DNA of 64,000 nucleotides, taken from Bifiguratus adelaidae. Its lineage: Eukaryota; Mucoromycota; Endogonomycetes; Endogonales. The stretch lies in the NCBI GenBank assembly GCA_002261195.1, contig MVBO01000024.1, positions 62,001 through 126,000 of the forward strand, read 5' to 3'. Every line of letters starts with the position of its first letter. The stretch's first letter is position 1. The notes beneath the pieces are model-generated. The model was not told the DNA's origin and ran no database searches. It saw only the letters and a list, made by a program, of their open reading frames with translations. This document shows, piece by piece, positions 46,313 through 56,617 of the stretch. Position numbers and translations under genes: made by a program.

Positions 46313-47882
46313 ATGGATAAGTCAAGAACCATAGGTGAGCTGGTCATTGTGGCTTTGAAAGCTGTTAGTATGGTATGGATAGGAGTATATCAGGTTCTAA
46401 CGCTGTCTGTCACTCCACAGCGACATTTACCGAACCGTGAAGTGAGTTCAAAGCCATCATCTCGGCGATGGCATCCCGCAGACGTATTCATAAGCCCTTT
46501 TAGATCATTGGCAAGCAAGATCCCTTCTGTGTCTTCACTATCGGAGAATACAAGGGCCGCACAAAAACAGACTATCGAGGCGGGCAACATCCAATGTGGG
46601 ATGACCAGGTCAACATTCCGGTACCAACAGGAACGCGAAAGATGTTTGTGCAGCTATTCGATGAAGACAAGAAGAAGGATGACCTTATCTGTGACACGGA
46701 GATTGACTTGACCAAGGTGTTGAGTGAGGGAGAATATGACGGTAGGTGTTGCTGCAGTCGCGATAAGAGTCTAATGGAGATATAGAATGGTTCAAGTTGT
46801 ATTACAAGGGTAGAGAAGCGGGCGAAGTGTTTCTCGAACTGACCTTTTACTCCTCGGCTCCTCCGCCTAAGCGTACAGCCACTCGACATGGTCAGATGGC
46901 GACTAGACCGGCTCAAGCAGCGCCTCCTATGCCCCAACAAATCCCGGCTTATCCCAATGCCTATCCTGGACATCCGGCCAATGCTCAAACACACGTTCAA
47001 GCGGTATCGCCCGCACCACAGCATCCACCCATGACAGCACATGCTAACGGACCACCGCCGAGGACAAGCTCCACGCAGCCTGCGCGACCGCCGCAATCAC
47101 AGCCTCTTCAAGGGCAGCGCATCTCCCCTAGTCCATCTATGGTTCCTCCGCAAGCGCAGCGAGTGTCTCCTGGTGCAGTGCCGGCGCAGCGTGTTTCCCC
47201 CGTTCCTGCCAACACACCTTCACCGCAGCAAACAGCCTATCCGGGACCACAAGCACAAGCACCATATCCTCCCGTGCAACAACAGACTCCGTACCCTCCT
47301 GCGCAACCCCAAATGTATCCGCCGTATCCGACGACACGGCCTTCCCCGCAACCAACGCCTCAATTGTATCCCCCAACGCGTCCTCAGACATCGCCTCAAC
47401 CATCGGTACAACAAAATCCTTATCCTGCAAACCCTACCCAAACCGGGCCTGCGCAACCCCAACCCGTTCAGCACGTATCGCAAATGTATCCCCCGGTGAC
47501 AGCTCCACAGCAACCTCCGCCCATATCTCAACCATATCCACCGCAACCGCAACCGCAATCGTATTCGAATGCTTCCCAATTAATCCAGAATGCTCATAAG
47601 CCTTTACCGCATCGCAATAGCGCCAGTCCTACTCCTCCCGGAGCTTACCCCGCTAGCCCTTCCCCCGTCGGAGCTTACCCGTCTGGGCAGCCCGTAAATG
47701 AAAATCATGCTACCGTGCACAGCATTTATCCCCCGGACGCTGATCCCTATCGCCCCGAAACCTATACCCTGCCATCGTCTCCTTATGTCCCCAAGATGAC
47801 CAATCAGCAGGTCACTTTCCCACAGCCTGAACCCGGTTGGCGAGTGCCTCCACCCTCCGGACAAGGATGGTCATACCAGTAG
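46313..47882 (+). CDS. C2-domain, Pro-rich protein (Inn1/Fic1-like cytokinesis factor)
   Basis: Four exons: 46313-46363, 46421-46441 (21 nt), 46504-46741, 46786-47882; 468 residues. Residues 1-120 form a single C2 domain: GELVIVALKARHLPNRE (spanning the micro-exon), IGKQDPFCVFTIGEYKGRTK, GGQHPMWDDQVNI, MFVQLFDEDKKKDDLI and EWFKLYYKGREAGEVFLELTF. The remainder is Pro/Gln/Tyr-rich with many PxxP and YPP motifs, suited to SH3 partners. This layout is that of Inn1/Fic1, which couple actomyosin ring closure to septum (chitin) synthesis through SH3 proteins of the F-BAR type. Role inferred by domain order only. Confidence 0.85.
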
Positions 47883-48079
47883 ATGCGAAGCTTCTGTTTA
47901 AACCTCTTATTTCTTCTCATATATATAAATATTTATACTTGAACATGTATACTCTTGACAGTACAGATAATCTCCTATCCTATCCCATCTTCAACCCACA
48001 CTAGATTCGAACTTCATTTGCACCGCTTCATGGAGTGTCAAAACGCAAGCATCCGTTTCCACGAGAGATGGATTTCGAT

Positions 48080-48199
48080 TTAGCAACCGGGCAGAGGACC
48101 ACCTTGGTCTTCGCAGTAGAAGGGGACAACCACGGATAGAAGGAGTAGCGAGAGAGTGAGCGCCATGGCAAGGTAACGAGAGAATGTGGTGGACGACAT
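48080..48199 (-). CDS. Tiny secreted or membrane peptide (39 residues)
   Basis: ATG 48199 to TAA 48080. The sequence starts MSSTTFSRYLAMALTLSLLL and continues with a hydrophobic stretch to PFY, then a short tail CEDQGGPLPGC with two cysteines. A TATA box (TATAAA at 48242-48237 on this strand) lies about 40 bp upstream, and the Kozak context is good. It may encode a signal-anchored micropeptide or a secreted 10-15 residue peptide. No homologue is known to me; it could also be a chance ORF in a non-coding transcript. Confidence 0.45.
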   Translation of the reverse strand: MSSTTFSRYLAMALTLSLLLLSVVVPFYCEDQGGPLPGC

Positions 48200-48380
48200 G
48201 CTGAATGACAAAAAGATACGGAGAGGACGGAGAGAATTTATAGGCTTGGCGGATCAAAAATGTTGGAGCAACTCGGTTATGGAAAGGATGCAGGCTAGGT
48301 ATAGGGGCATGCAGGGGCAAATTTCATTTGTGGGTTGTACATGTGGTTCTCTAGGAAAACATCTGAATCTATGTTGATGA

Positions 48381-50776
48381 TTAACGCCGTGAAAGTGCAC
48401 CAATGAGATGCAAGTCCATGTTATGATCGAAGGTTGATAATTTCTGGTCCGAAAGGGTAGGCAACGGATGGTCGGTAGTGAAAGGCGAGCGGCGAGGTTC
48501 GAAGGGAAGCTGAGGTACGGCGTGGGATGCCGCGTATGATTTGGCAGCGGCGTCCATAGTGGGGAAGCAATCGGCTAACAGGTTGAAGTTGTGATCTTCT
48601 TCTGCGCTTAATGGGTGCCCAATGGATCCCATATGGGGTGATGGGTGTTGAGAAGTGGATGCGCTCGCGGTCTCCGAATGTACGAGATCGCTCGCAAAGG
48701 GGTATTTCAATTGGGAATTGACATCGTTAGCTCTGTAGGAGAAGTTGGTGGCGGATTGGGATCTGAGAAGTGGATAGGTCGAGGTGCTTCTGTCAGAGTC
48801 GTCGTCGACTGACGGAAGGTTGCCAGATGAAGGGTGACTTGTGAGTGGGGGATGAATGGGTGAGAAGCGATCAAAGAGGCCATTGTCAAGTATTCCGGTC
48901 GACGTATGATTGACACTCTGGCTTAGAAGACCGCCAAATTCGTCACCAGTCGACGGCAGACTCTTGGGTCTTTCTCCTTTGCCGCCGTTTTGACTACCGT
49001 GTGCATCGGAGGATGCTAGTCGCTTCAAAGGCTTTAGGTTTCGACCTTCTGTACCTCCTTTGGCCGGTGGTTCTGATCCGTGATAATGTGTTTGATGATA
49101 CAAAAGTCCGTTGGAATTGCGATACGCTTTGCTACATCCTTCGTACGTGCAAATGTACGGCTTTTCCGGATTCGTGCCATCTGCATTGAGCACCACCTTA
49201 CTGTGCACTGCGGTAGACGTTGATCCTTTGGCGCTCTTTACGTGGTACACTAGCCCATTGATATTCTTGTATGTACGATCACAATCCTCGTGGGCGCACT
49301 GGAATGGTCTCGTCACCTTACTTTCCGGGTGGACTGCCTTGAAGTGATAGAATAATGCGGATGATGCGGAGAACGAGAGAGCGCAATCTGGAATGGCGCA
49401 TTTGTAAGGGCGCTCCAGTTTACCGTCATCGGATGTTCCGGTGGAAGGACTGGTTGTGTCTGCTTTCGATCTTCGTCTCTTTCGTGTTCTCGACGTGCAC
49501 TTGTTGGATTGCTGCATTTCGGTGGCGTTATAATCTCCGAAAACATCGTAGTCACCACCAAAAATGGCTTCCGAATGATTTGAACTGAGGTGGTGTACTG
49601 GTCCATCCATGCCCAAATGAATATCACCCATTGTATCCAAATTGATATCGAGGTTCACGCCGAAATCTATGCCGAGATTAAGCGCGGCGAGATTCAAGTG
49701 ATCATGGAGAGCATTGGATATATGGTCGTGGAAATTGACGTGATCTTCAGTCTCCCGATCGTGATCTTGACCATCTGATATATTTGTTGGCTTCGACATT
49801 TCGTTGGACCGCTCATCATCCTTCCGCCCCTTCCTAACCGTCGTCATGTCGCTCTTTCGCCGATCCTTGCGTGCAGCCAGCATGTTCCGCTGTATCTTTC
49901 GCCAACGATTTCGACAGTGCAGACCTGGCCGGCCAGGGAAGTACATTGCGATTTGTTGCCATTGACTACCGAGCTGCTTGTATTTTTCCATCAGTAGAGC
50001 ATCATCTTCAGAACTCCAGTTGGACCGATCAATGGCCGGGTCTAGGGACTCTCGCCATCGCTTTGCGCACTGATCATCTGTGCGTCCAGGAATCATGTCT
50101 GCAATCTTTGACCATTGATTTGGATACATCTCAACACCTTGACGAAGTTTCTCGTCTTCTTCTGCAGTCCATGGTCCTTTTCGTAAGGAAGGATCCAAAG
50201 AATGAAACCATCGTTTGCGACAATTCTTATTCGTGCGACCGGGAACACATGCCGCAATCTTTGCCCATTTCTCAGTCTTGTCACCATAAACATGGACAGC
50301 CAGTCGAAGTAGGTTGTCCTCCTCTGGTGTCCATAGCTGCCGATCGTATTTCATACGTCGTATGCGATGTCGGCCATCGTTATTGACACTGTTGGTGTGT
50401 GTGAGCGGATTATCTAGGGCTGTGAGGGGTGGCAGGGTGGATGATGTTGGAGTGGTCGGATCGTCGTGTTGACTCGAGGTTTCGACATCCTATAAGTATA
50501 GCGCAGGTGTAAGCGGTCAAGAGCAGTCGTTTGAAAGCATTGCTGCACGTCAGACAGTACTTACATTAGACTTTGTGGGGTTTGTTGGGGAGTCATAAAA
50601 CGAGTCAGGTAACTTGTCCTCCTGAACACCTTCGCTGGGATTTACACTCTCCGAGAGGACGTCGTCCTCGCTCGGAGATGGTGCCTCCTCATACCTAAGA
50701 TAGGTAGAGTACTAGAACACGGCCCCCGCAGTCAGTAAGATGCGGCAAACCTCAACAATGCCTCAAAATGGAGCAT
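48381..50776 (-). CDS. Three-repeat Myb transcription factor with three C2H2 fingers
   Basis: Three exons: 50751-50776, 50565-50694, 48381-50489; 754 residues. After an acidic N-terminus, three Myb/SANT repeats follow (about residues 105-260): LWTPEEDNLLRLAVHVYG, KGPWTAEEDEKLRQGVEMY and SNWSSEDDALLMEKYKQLG, each with its Trp triad or variants and NCRKRW/QCAKRW/HCRNRW third helices. Then an Asn/His/Asp-rich linker and a basic TSRTRKRRRSK. Three C2H2 fingers come next (about 430-540): YKCAIPDCALSFSASSALFY, FQCAHEDCDRTYKNINGLVY and YICTYEGCSKAYRNSNGLLY. The last two resemble the YKNxNGLxYH fingers of Sfp1. The tail is Ser/Pro-rich. First-exon ATG (MLHFEALLR) chosen because it splices in phase. 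Confidence 0.9.
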
Positions 50777-50969
50777 ACAAGCACTCCAAAAGAGCGGACT
50801 GTGCTTTCCTCCACCGTGACAAGTCCTAAACACAACGACTTACCATATCCACGGTATCGACACCTCCACAATCGACGAAAAGGCCAATCCGCTTCGACAG
50901 CTAAACCTCCGCTTTTATCCAACCCTAACCCATTTCACCTGTCTCACTTTTTTGAGTGGTCTCTTGCAC
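50777..50969. promoter_or_regulatory. Bidirectional promoter (Myb-C2H2 factor / UXT)
   Basis: Only 193 bp separate the start codons of two divergent genes. An in-frame ATG at 50768 (+) would make the coding sequences overlap, so it is rejected as the UXT start. No TATA box. Confidence 0.6.
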
Positions 50970-51493
50970 ATGGACAAGTTGGCGCGCTACGAGAGCTTTG
51001 TGAATGAGAAACTCAAGGTAGACTTACAGCAAGTACTAGATCGACGCGATGCCATCTATGACGAGATCTCAGAATAGTAAGTCGATTGCGCGGATGAATG
51101 TGTGTGTGCGCGCGCTAAGGCTCGATAGCGCAAAGTTGCGCGAATCCATGAAAACGATACAAGGTCAGGAATGCATTACGAGTATGGTGGACCTGGGATC
51201 CAACTTTTATGCTCAAGCAAAAATGTAGGTGACATGGCGATGAAAAGACTGGGAAGCGCGCTAAGCATAAATGTTGCAGACCGGATACCCAATACATTTA
51301 TGTCTCCATTGGTTATGGATTCCATGCTCAAATGACCATTCCAGAGGCCAATGCCTTTATAGACCGCAAGCAAGAGCATCTACAAAAGAAGGCGGATAAA
51401 TTGACACAAGAGAGCGCGAAAATCAAGGCGCACATCAAAATTGTGCTTGAAGCCATGTCCGAAATACTCAGGTTGCAATCTGGTGAGGAGTAG
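50970..51493 (+). CDS. UXT: UXT-type prefoldin-like subunit
   Basis: Three exons: 50970-51076, 51129-51224, 51280-51493; 138 residues. Alpha-class prefoldin fold: N-terminal coiled coil (MDKLARYESFVNEKLKVDLQ, DRRDAIYDEISEYAKLRES), the beta-hairpin core (TSMVDLGSNFYAQAKI joined to PDTQYIYVSIGYGFHAQM), and C-terminal coiled coil (EANAFIDRKQEHLQKKADKL). The VDLGSNFYAQA/PDT pattern is diagnostic of UXT (ART-27), a member of the R2TP/prefoldin-like complex that assembles RNA polymerases and PIKKs. Confidence 0.93.
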
Positions 51494-51559
51494 CCGTCAA
51501 GTGTATCTCAAATCAACATCACATCCATCATATTGTACATTATGCAGCACAAGCATCAT

Positions 51560-53296
51560 CTATAGGGAACCTTGCCAATAATCAAACAACGTATTGCCAT
51601 TTGCGTCACTACGTCTTCCATCCAATCGAGACAACACAATTTCGCCGTCGTACTTTAGGTGCTTAAGATGGCTTGCAGGGGGAAATGGTGCGTCAGGACT
51701 GGGTGTGAATGAGGTCGTCGAGCCATCTACTCCCAAGATGTCCGCAAAATCATCCCAGATTACGGACGTTTTGGCGATCCGCAGTTGCCGTAGTGTCGGA
51801 CATGAAAGGAGGAGCCCTTTTAGGTGATGATGGTCAAAGTTGGAAGCATCCCAAAGCTCGACAAGTTTTAAATGGCGAAAGTCTGTCCAGTCTGCAAAAA
51901 TGCTTGGCGGTATCAGGATGGAATACAGGACACATTCCCGTAAATCGGGTAGATTATCGGGAGATATTGTCGTCAGTCCACCATCCGAGTATTGCATATC
52001 TTGCCATCGACGCAGTTCAAGCACCTGCAATTGAGGAAGGTGTCGAAGCATATTGTTTACGCCAGCGCTCGTGATGTAGGCGGGATTTACTAGTCTCAGT
52101 GTTGTCAATCGTTCAAATCTGCACAACATGTCTAGTGCCTGATCCGAACAGGGGGCAAGCGCATGTTCCATGCGCATACCTGATGCAAAAGATGGAGTTG
52201 AGGGGGACGTATGAGATGCGGCAGATCGGGATGCATGTCGATTGGACGGATAAATGTCCAGTTTCGGCGACAAGTCCAAACTTGTGAGCTGCTGAAAGAG
52301 ACCAGAGTCGCGAAGGGCAAGCACCAGTCCGTTTACGTCGCCCGAGACAATTTGGTTGATGCGCAAATCTTCAAGTCGTGGTAATCTGGATACTGCTCTC
52401 GTCAAGAATGTCACAGCGGCATATTTTCCACCAGAGATATGCAATACTCGCAGTGTTTTACCACAATGTTGGACGAGGAAGAGGCTGGTGAGATCCGAAA
52501 GCTCGCTCATATTCGTCATTTTGAGTGTCTCCAGATGTGGTCCAATTCCCTCAAAGAGCGTCTGCAAATCACCTTGCGTTATCTGGCCTTCGCATCCAGA
52601 TATGTCAAGATATCGTAATGAGATACAATGACTTGCAATGGTCTGCAAGGCGCTACGAGCGAGACAATGGCCTGCTAATGTCAAGCTCTCCAAAGTACGT
52701 CCGCACGAGACAAGTGTCGACTTCAGTGCCGAGGAAGTGAGAGTACCCATCGCATAACGCCTTCGATAACCATAGTCATGCCCAGTCTTTGCAAATACAG
52801 GCGATGTGATACTCGATCTCCAGTCTTTATATAAACCTTGCCGTTGTCGACCGAGTACAATTTTTCGGAGCTGTAATCGTGTACCCTTCGGAAGCTGCCA
52901 CGTGTCATCCTCTGCAGGATCGACACCCAGCTGCAAACATCGCAAGGATGGCAGATATCGCTCAAGATACTGTAAACTAAGCGAACTGATCTTGAAGCAC
53001 CCGGACAAGTCGAGAATCTTGACAGGCAGTCTCTTCGGCTGCAGAGGTGGAGCCGAACTCAACTCTCGAAAGATTTCAGAGAGAACGGCATCCGTGATGC
53101 TTTCCGCAAGTGGTGAAAGGGAAAGCGTGTACCATAGCGGCTCATGACCAATTAGAACACTTCTTATCCGAGAACTACTTTGACACAAATGTAATCTGTC
53201 CTGAAAGCAAGTGACAAAGGTCGCAACGTCCAACAGGATCTCTGGAGGGAGTGCTTCCAAGCAAAGCGGCTTCACAAGAGGCATTGAGACCTCCAT
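51560..53296 (-). CDS. F-box/leucine-rich-repeat protein
   Basis: Intronless, 578 residues. N-terminal F-box (LCLEALPPEILLDVATFVTC, then LHLCQSSSRIRSVLIGHEPLWYTL) that would bind Skp1 in an SCF ubiquitin ligase. The rest is made of irregular LRRs: VKILDLSGCFKISSLSLQYL, LESLTLAGHCLARSAL, LRYLDISGCEGQITQGDL, LRVLHISGGKYAAVTFL, LTSLDLSPKLDIYP, LTTLRLVNPAYITSAGV and LKLVELWDASNFDHHHL. No catalytic domain; substrate unknown. ATG 53296 (MEVSMPLV) or the one four codons later are both possible starts. The lack of introns contrasts with its neighbours. Confidence 0.92.
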   Translation of the reverse strand: MEVSMPLVKPLCLEALPPEILLDVATFVTCFQDRLHLCQSSSRIRSVLIGHEPLWYTLSLSPLAESITDAVLSEIFRELSSAPPLQPKRLPVKILDLSGCFKISSLSLQYLERYLPSLRCLQLGVDPAEDDTWQLPKGTRLQLRKIVLGRQRQGLYKDWRSSITSPVFAKTGHDYGYRRRYAMGTLTSSALKSTLVSCGRTLESLTLAGHCLARSALQTIASHCISLRYLDISGCEGQITQGDLQTLFEGIGPHLETLKMTNMSELSDLTSLFLVQHCGKTLRVLHISGGKYAAVTFLTRAVSRLPRLEDLRINQIVSGDVNGLVLALRDSGLFQQLTSLDLSPKLDIYPSNRHASRSAASHTSPSTPSFASGMRMEHALAPCSDQALDMLCRFERLTTLRLVNPAYITSAGVNNMLRHLPQLQVLELRRWQDMQYSDGGLTTISPDNLPDLRECVLYSILIPPSIFADWTDFRHLKLVELWDASNFDHHHLKGLLLSCPTLRQLRIAKTSVIWDDFADILGVDGSTTSFTPSPDAPFPPASHLKHLKYDGEIVLSRLDGRRSDANGNTLFDYWQGSL

Positions 53297-53380
53297 TTAC
53301 CACCCATGGGCATGCCGCGCTCTTGCCCGAAAAATGCCAAATTAGGCTCCATTATACAAGTACTATGCAGACATTCCCTT

Positions 53381-54448
53381 CTATGATCGTATGAGCGTGA
53401 GGAACTCTTCTCTGGTCTTTGGATTGTCTCTAAACACCCCGAGCATATAAGATGTGATAGTGGATGATCCTGGCTTTTGCACACCCCGCATGATCATGCA
53501 TTGATGACTATTCGAGTGTAAGATATCTTAGGGATTATGAGGCTCCTTGTCCAATACTTGCCTTGCTTCCATGACGACGGCCACACCTTGTGGTTTGAGC
53601 AGTTCCATCAAGGCCATGGCCAATTGCTTTGTCATGCGTTCCTGAACTTGTAGTCGACGTGAGAACATCTCGGCCAATCTAGCTAATTTAGAGAGGCCAA
53701 TGACTCTTCTGTTTGGGATATAGCCAATACTGATCTGCAAGAGGAATGAGGATGAGTGCATGCGGTCAGACATGGGTTGATTGGCATTACCTTGCCCGTA
53801 AATGGCACTAAATGATGCTCACAGAGCGAAAATACGTCCACATCTTTGACAATAACCATCTCATCATGATCTAAAGTCAATCGAGTCAGCAATCCTGGCA
53901 ATAAAACCGTCGTAATGTTGGCCGATACGCTTTACCTTCTTCAAATAGGGCATCGTTCACCACGTCTAGTCAACTTGTGAGCGAACATCATGTCCACTTT
54001 TAGCTCGCTCATACGCAACGACCTACTCACCCGAGATATTCTCTTCGTACCCCTTGGAAAAGAACATCAATGCTTTCGCATATCTATCCGGCGTCTTGAG
54101 CAAGCCCTCTCTATCCGGGTCCTCCCCGAGATTCTCGAGGATGACTCGAACCGCACCGGCGATCTTGTCTATACGGGCCTGCTTTTGCTCTTGAGTCTCA
54201 TCTCTACGTGCGCGTGTTCCAATACCTAGTCCACGCTCAGTTAAGTCAACCCGATGACGACACGGGCAACAACAAAACCGCAACTTACTTGGCCAGCTTA
54301 GACCGTCAATGTCAATGGGCGAATCCGTTCTGCTCACGGGTGAAGAAGTCCCACTGTGAACGCCTGAATGGGATAATAGAGCTTGCAAACCAGACATGGA
54401 AGAGCGTGGAACAGGTGCACCGATATGCTTGTCCACCGGCGAGGACAT
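53381..54448 (-). CDS. GCH1: GTP cyclohydrolase I
   Basis: Six exons: 54289-54448, 54031-54225, 53936-53965 (30 nt), 53791-53870, 53562-53734, 53381-53507; 254 residues. Converts GTP to dihydroneopterin triphosphate, first step of folate/tetrahydrobiopterin synthesis. Core: [55 protein letters not shown] with zinc-binding Cys and His, [35 protein letters not shown] with the third zinc Cys, and [11 protein letters not shown] at the end. The last intron uses a GC donor (AAG/GCAAGT). Start taken as the first in-frame ATG (54448); the frame continues upstream without ATG, so an extra 5' exon is possible. Confidence 0.93.
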
Positions 54449-54666
54449 TAAACTTTTTGTACTCCACAATTTCCGCTCTTCCACTTCCAAATAGGGCAAT
54501 TGCGCTCTTTGATGGCGCGACTTGGATGTTGAGGAATATGAGTCAAAAGAGGCTCAGGTCGCCCTTCTATACCAACAATTCTACCATCTACAACGAGAGA
54601 GAGAGTTCTACGCATACTTCTCGTTCATAATGACCTCCAAGGCCATGGATCTAGCGGTATCATTGT

Positions 54667-56563
54667 CTACGCACGCAACTTCTGCAGCCATTCCGGACTC
54701 TTGATGAGACTCTTGATGATTTCAATACTGCGATGGCCCCACAATGGGCTTAGTTCCCACGATCGCGCCTCTGCTAATTGTAGGGCGATCTGTTGGGGCG
54801 TGCAATGCGACTCGTGCGCCTTCTTCAACACATGAAAAGTAAGGTTGTAAATAGAGTTCTGCAAGCGCGTCCGTGAGTCTGGAGACGTTCGGCGATGTGT
54901 CACCTTACCTCATCAACGGTACCAAGATGCGATTCGATATAAGGATCGTTGTCAAGTGAACCCACTGCTTCATCAGCGCAGTTGACGATGCCCATGCGGT
55001 TGACCAGGAAGTCGGGGACATATATGATACCCTGTTCCTGCAAAAGTTGGTCGTCATGGGTAATGTCTATCAATATCGCCGTTAGCAAGTTGGTGGGATT
55101 GGTGAGGCATAACTTACCGGCTAATTGGTTGTTGGCTGCACCACAAATGATCTTGGTCTTGATTTGTGGAATCGTTTCTGGATTCAGTACACCTCCGGTA
55201 GCGCATGGGCACACAGCATCCACATCTACGGCGTGTGAGTTGGACGCAGCGTACTTCCTCCATCAAGTACCTTCAAAGAGAATGCTATTGTCACCTCGCT
55301 CCGCAAATTTGAATGTGAAATCATGCCCAGCAAATTCTTTGGTGGCCTGCTTCGCCCTCAAATCATCGACATCGGAAGCAATGACTCTTTGAACGCCGGC
55401 TTCAAAAAGATAATGAATGAGAGGGGTGCCGACATGACCTGTTCCTTGGACAGCAATGGTTGCTCCCGACAAGGACTTGCCATGATAAGCGAAAGCCGCT
55501 TCGAGACCCTTGATGATACCCTTTGCAGTTGGAATACTAGGATTGCCGCTGCCTCCTAGAGCTGGGGGAATGCATGTCGTGAAGCGAGTTTGCGAAAAAA
55601 CGGCAGCCATATCTTCGACTAAGGTGGTGGTGTTAGGGTGCCGTGGGATAAGCGGAGATGCTATTGTACCTGAAGTGCCTACATCCTCAGCAGTGACATA
55701 ACATCCTCTCAGCGAACTATGATCCGTATAATCGAATTGATATGAAGTGGTAAACACTCCAGTTGCGTCGACCTACCTAATAAACGCGCCGTATTCGGCA
55801 TAGACAAGTTGTCTCTCTGCCTTGTCGTCCTCGTGACGCCTGCCGGTGGCAAGCGGTCAGATCAGACACATTCTCGCTCGCCAATTTTTCACTTACAAGC
55901 CTCGACCGCTATTGCGAACCATGCAACCCTTTCCACCACCCCACTGTTGAAGAGAATCTTAATCAGTAGAGCCCCACCATCAATACTGTCAATGACCTAC
56001 CCATAATTTGGCCAAGGCGTTCTGAAGGGACGCAACGTGATCAGCTTTTCCCAATTTCTGATCCAATGCACATTACGCACCTTATGTGTCATGCCCTTGG
56101 ACAAACGCATGCCATCACGAAGCCAATCTTCGACAGTATCATAAGACCAGTTTCTCACACCACCAGCGCCTGCTCCTCGACAGGTACGATGAACAAAAGC
56201 ACCCTGAGAAAGCGTGAGAAAGCGTGAGAAAATGGTGCCTGAAGCAACTTAATGTGTCCATAGCCCGATATACCTGCAACACTCTGCTTTTAGGTCCTAT
56301 TTGAGCAAAGATACCTACTCGTACGATGGCTTAGTCGACAAGCCGTCAAAATGTCACCTTGACCTGCCTTCATGCCCGTCAAAGTCGGTATGCTCGGCTA
56401 GAAAGTATTCGCCGACCTCCTGCAATAACTCCGGGTGCGACGTGTTGATGACCTTGGTGTCAGGGTCATAGGTGATATGAAAGGCAGCGATACTCCTCTT
56501 CTCAAGGTCAGCAATGAACTCGTCAATGGACCAAGTTAGCACACCAGGCTTTCCGAGTGTCAT
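54667..56563 (-). CDS. Glu/Leu/Phe/Val-type NAD-dependent dehydrogenase
   Basis: Eleven exons: 56368-56563, 56274-56314, 56081-56203, 56001-56021 (21 nt), 55897-55943, 55777-55839, 55670-55716, 55271-55618, 55118-55225, 54909-55066, 54667-54858; 447 residues. Oxidatively deaminates a branched-chain or aromatic amino acid. Motifs: GAFVHRTCRGAGAGGVRNW, RLSKGMTHKNALAKLWWGGGKG (catalytic Lys, built from three exons), GCYVTAEDVGTS, IPPALGGSGNPS, ATIAVQGTGHVGTPLIHY (dinucleotide fold) and ICGAANNQLAD. The first intron has a GC donor (AAG/GCAGGT), required to keep HEGIFAQIG in frame. This branch is bacterial leucine-dehydrogenase-like; substrate inferred only by class. Confidence 0.92.
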
Positions 56564-56617
56564 ATCCACAAAGAAAGGTGTGATTTAATCTTGTGTCTCT
56601 GCGCATGTCTTGAGTAC

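Noticed and set aside
50768-51007. ATG at 50768 as the start of the UXT gene
   Set aside because: It would overlap the start of the divergent Myb-C2H2 gene, its frame ends without UXT motifs, and the downstream ATG at 50970 starts the conserved coiled coil.
54499-54620. Upstream extension of GTP cyclohydrolase
   Set aside because: Frame is open for about 50 codons but has no ATG and meets a TGA; an extra 5' exon is possible but cannot be placed.
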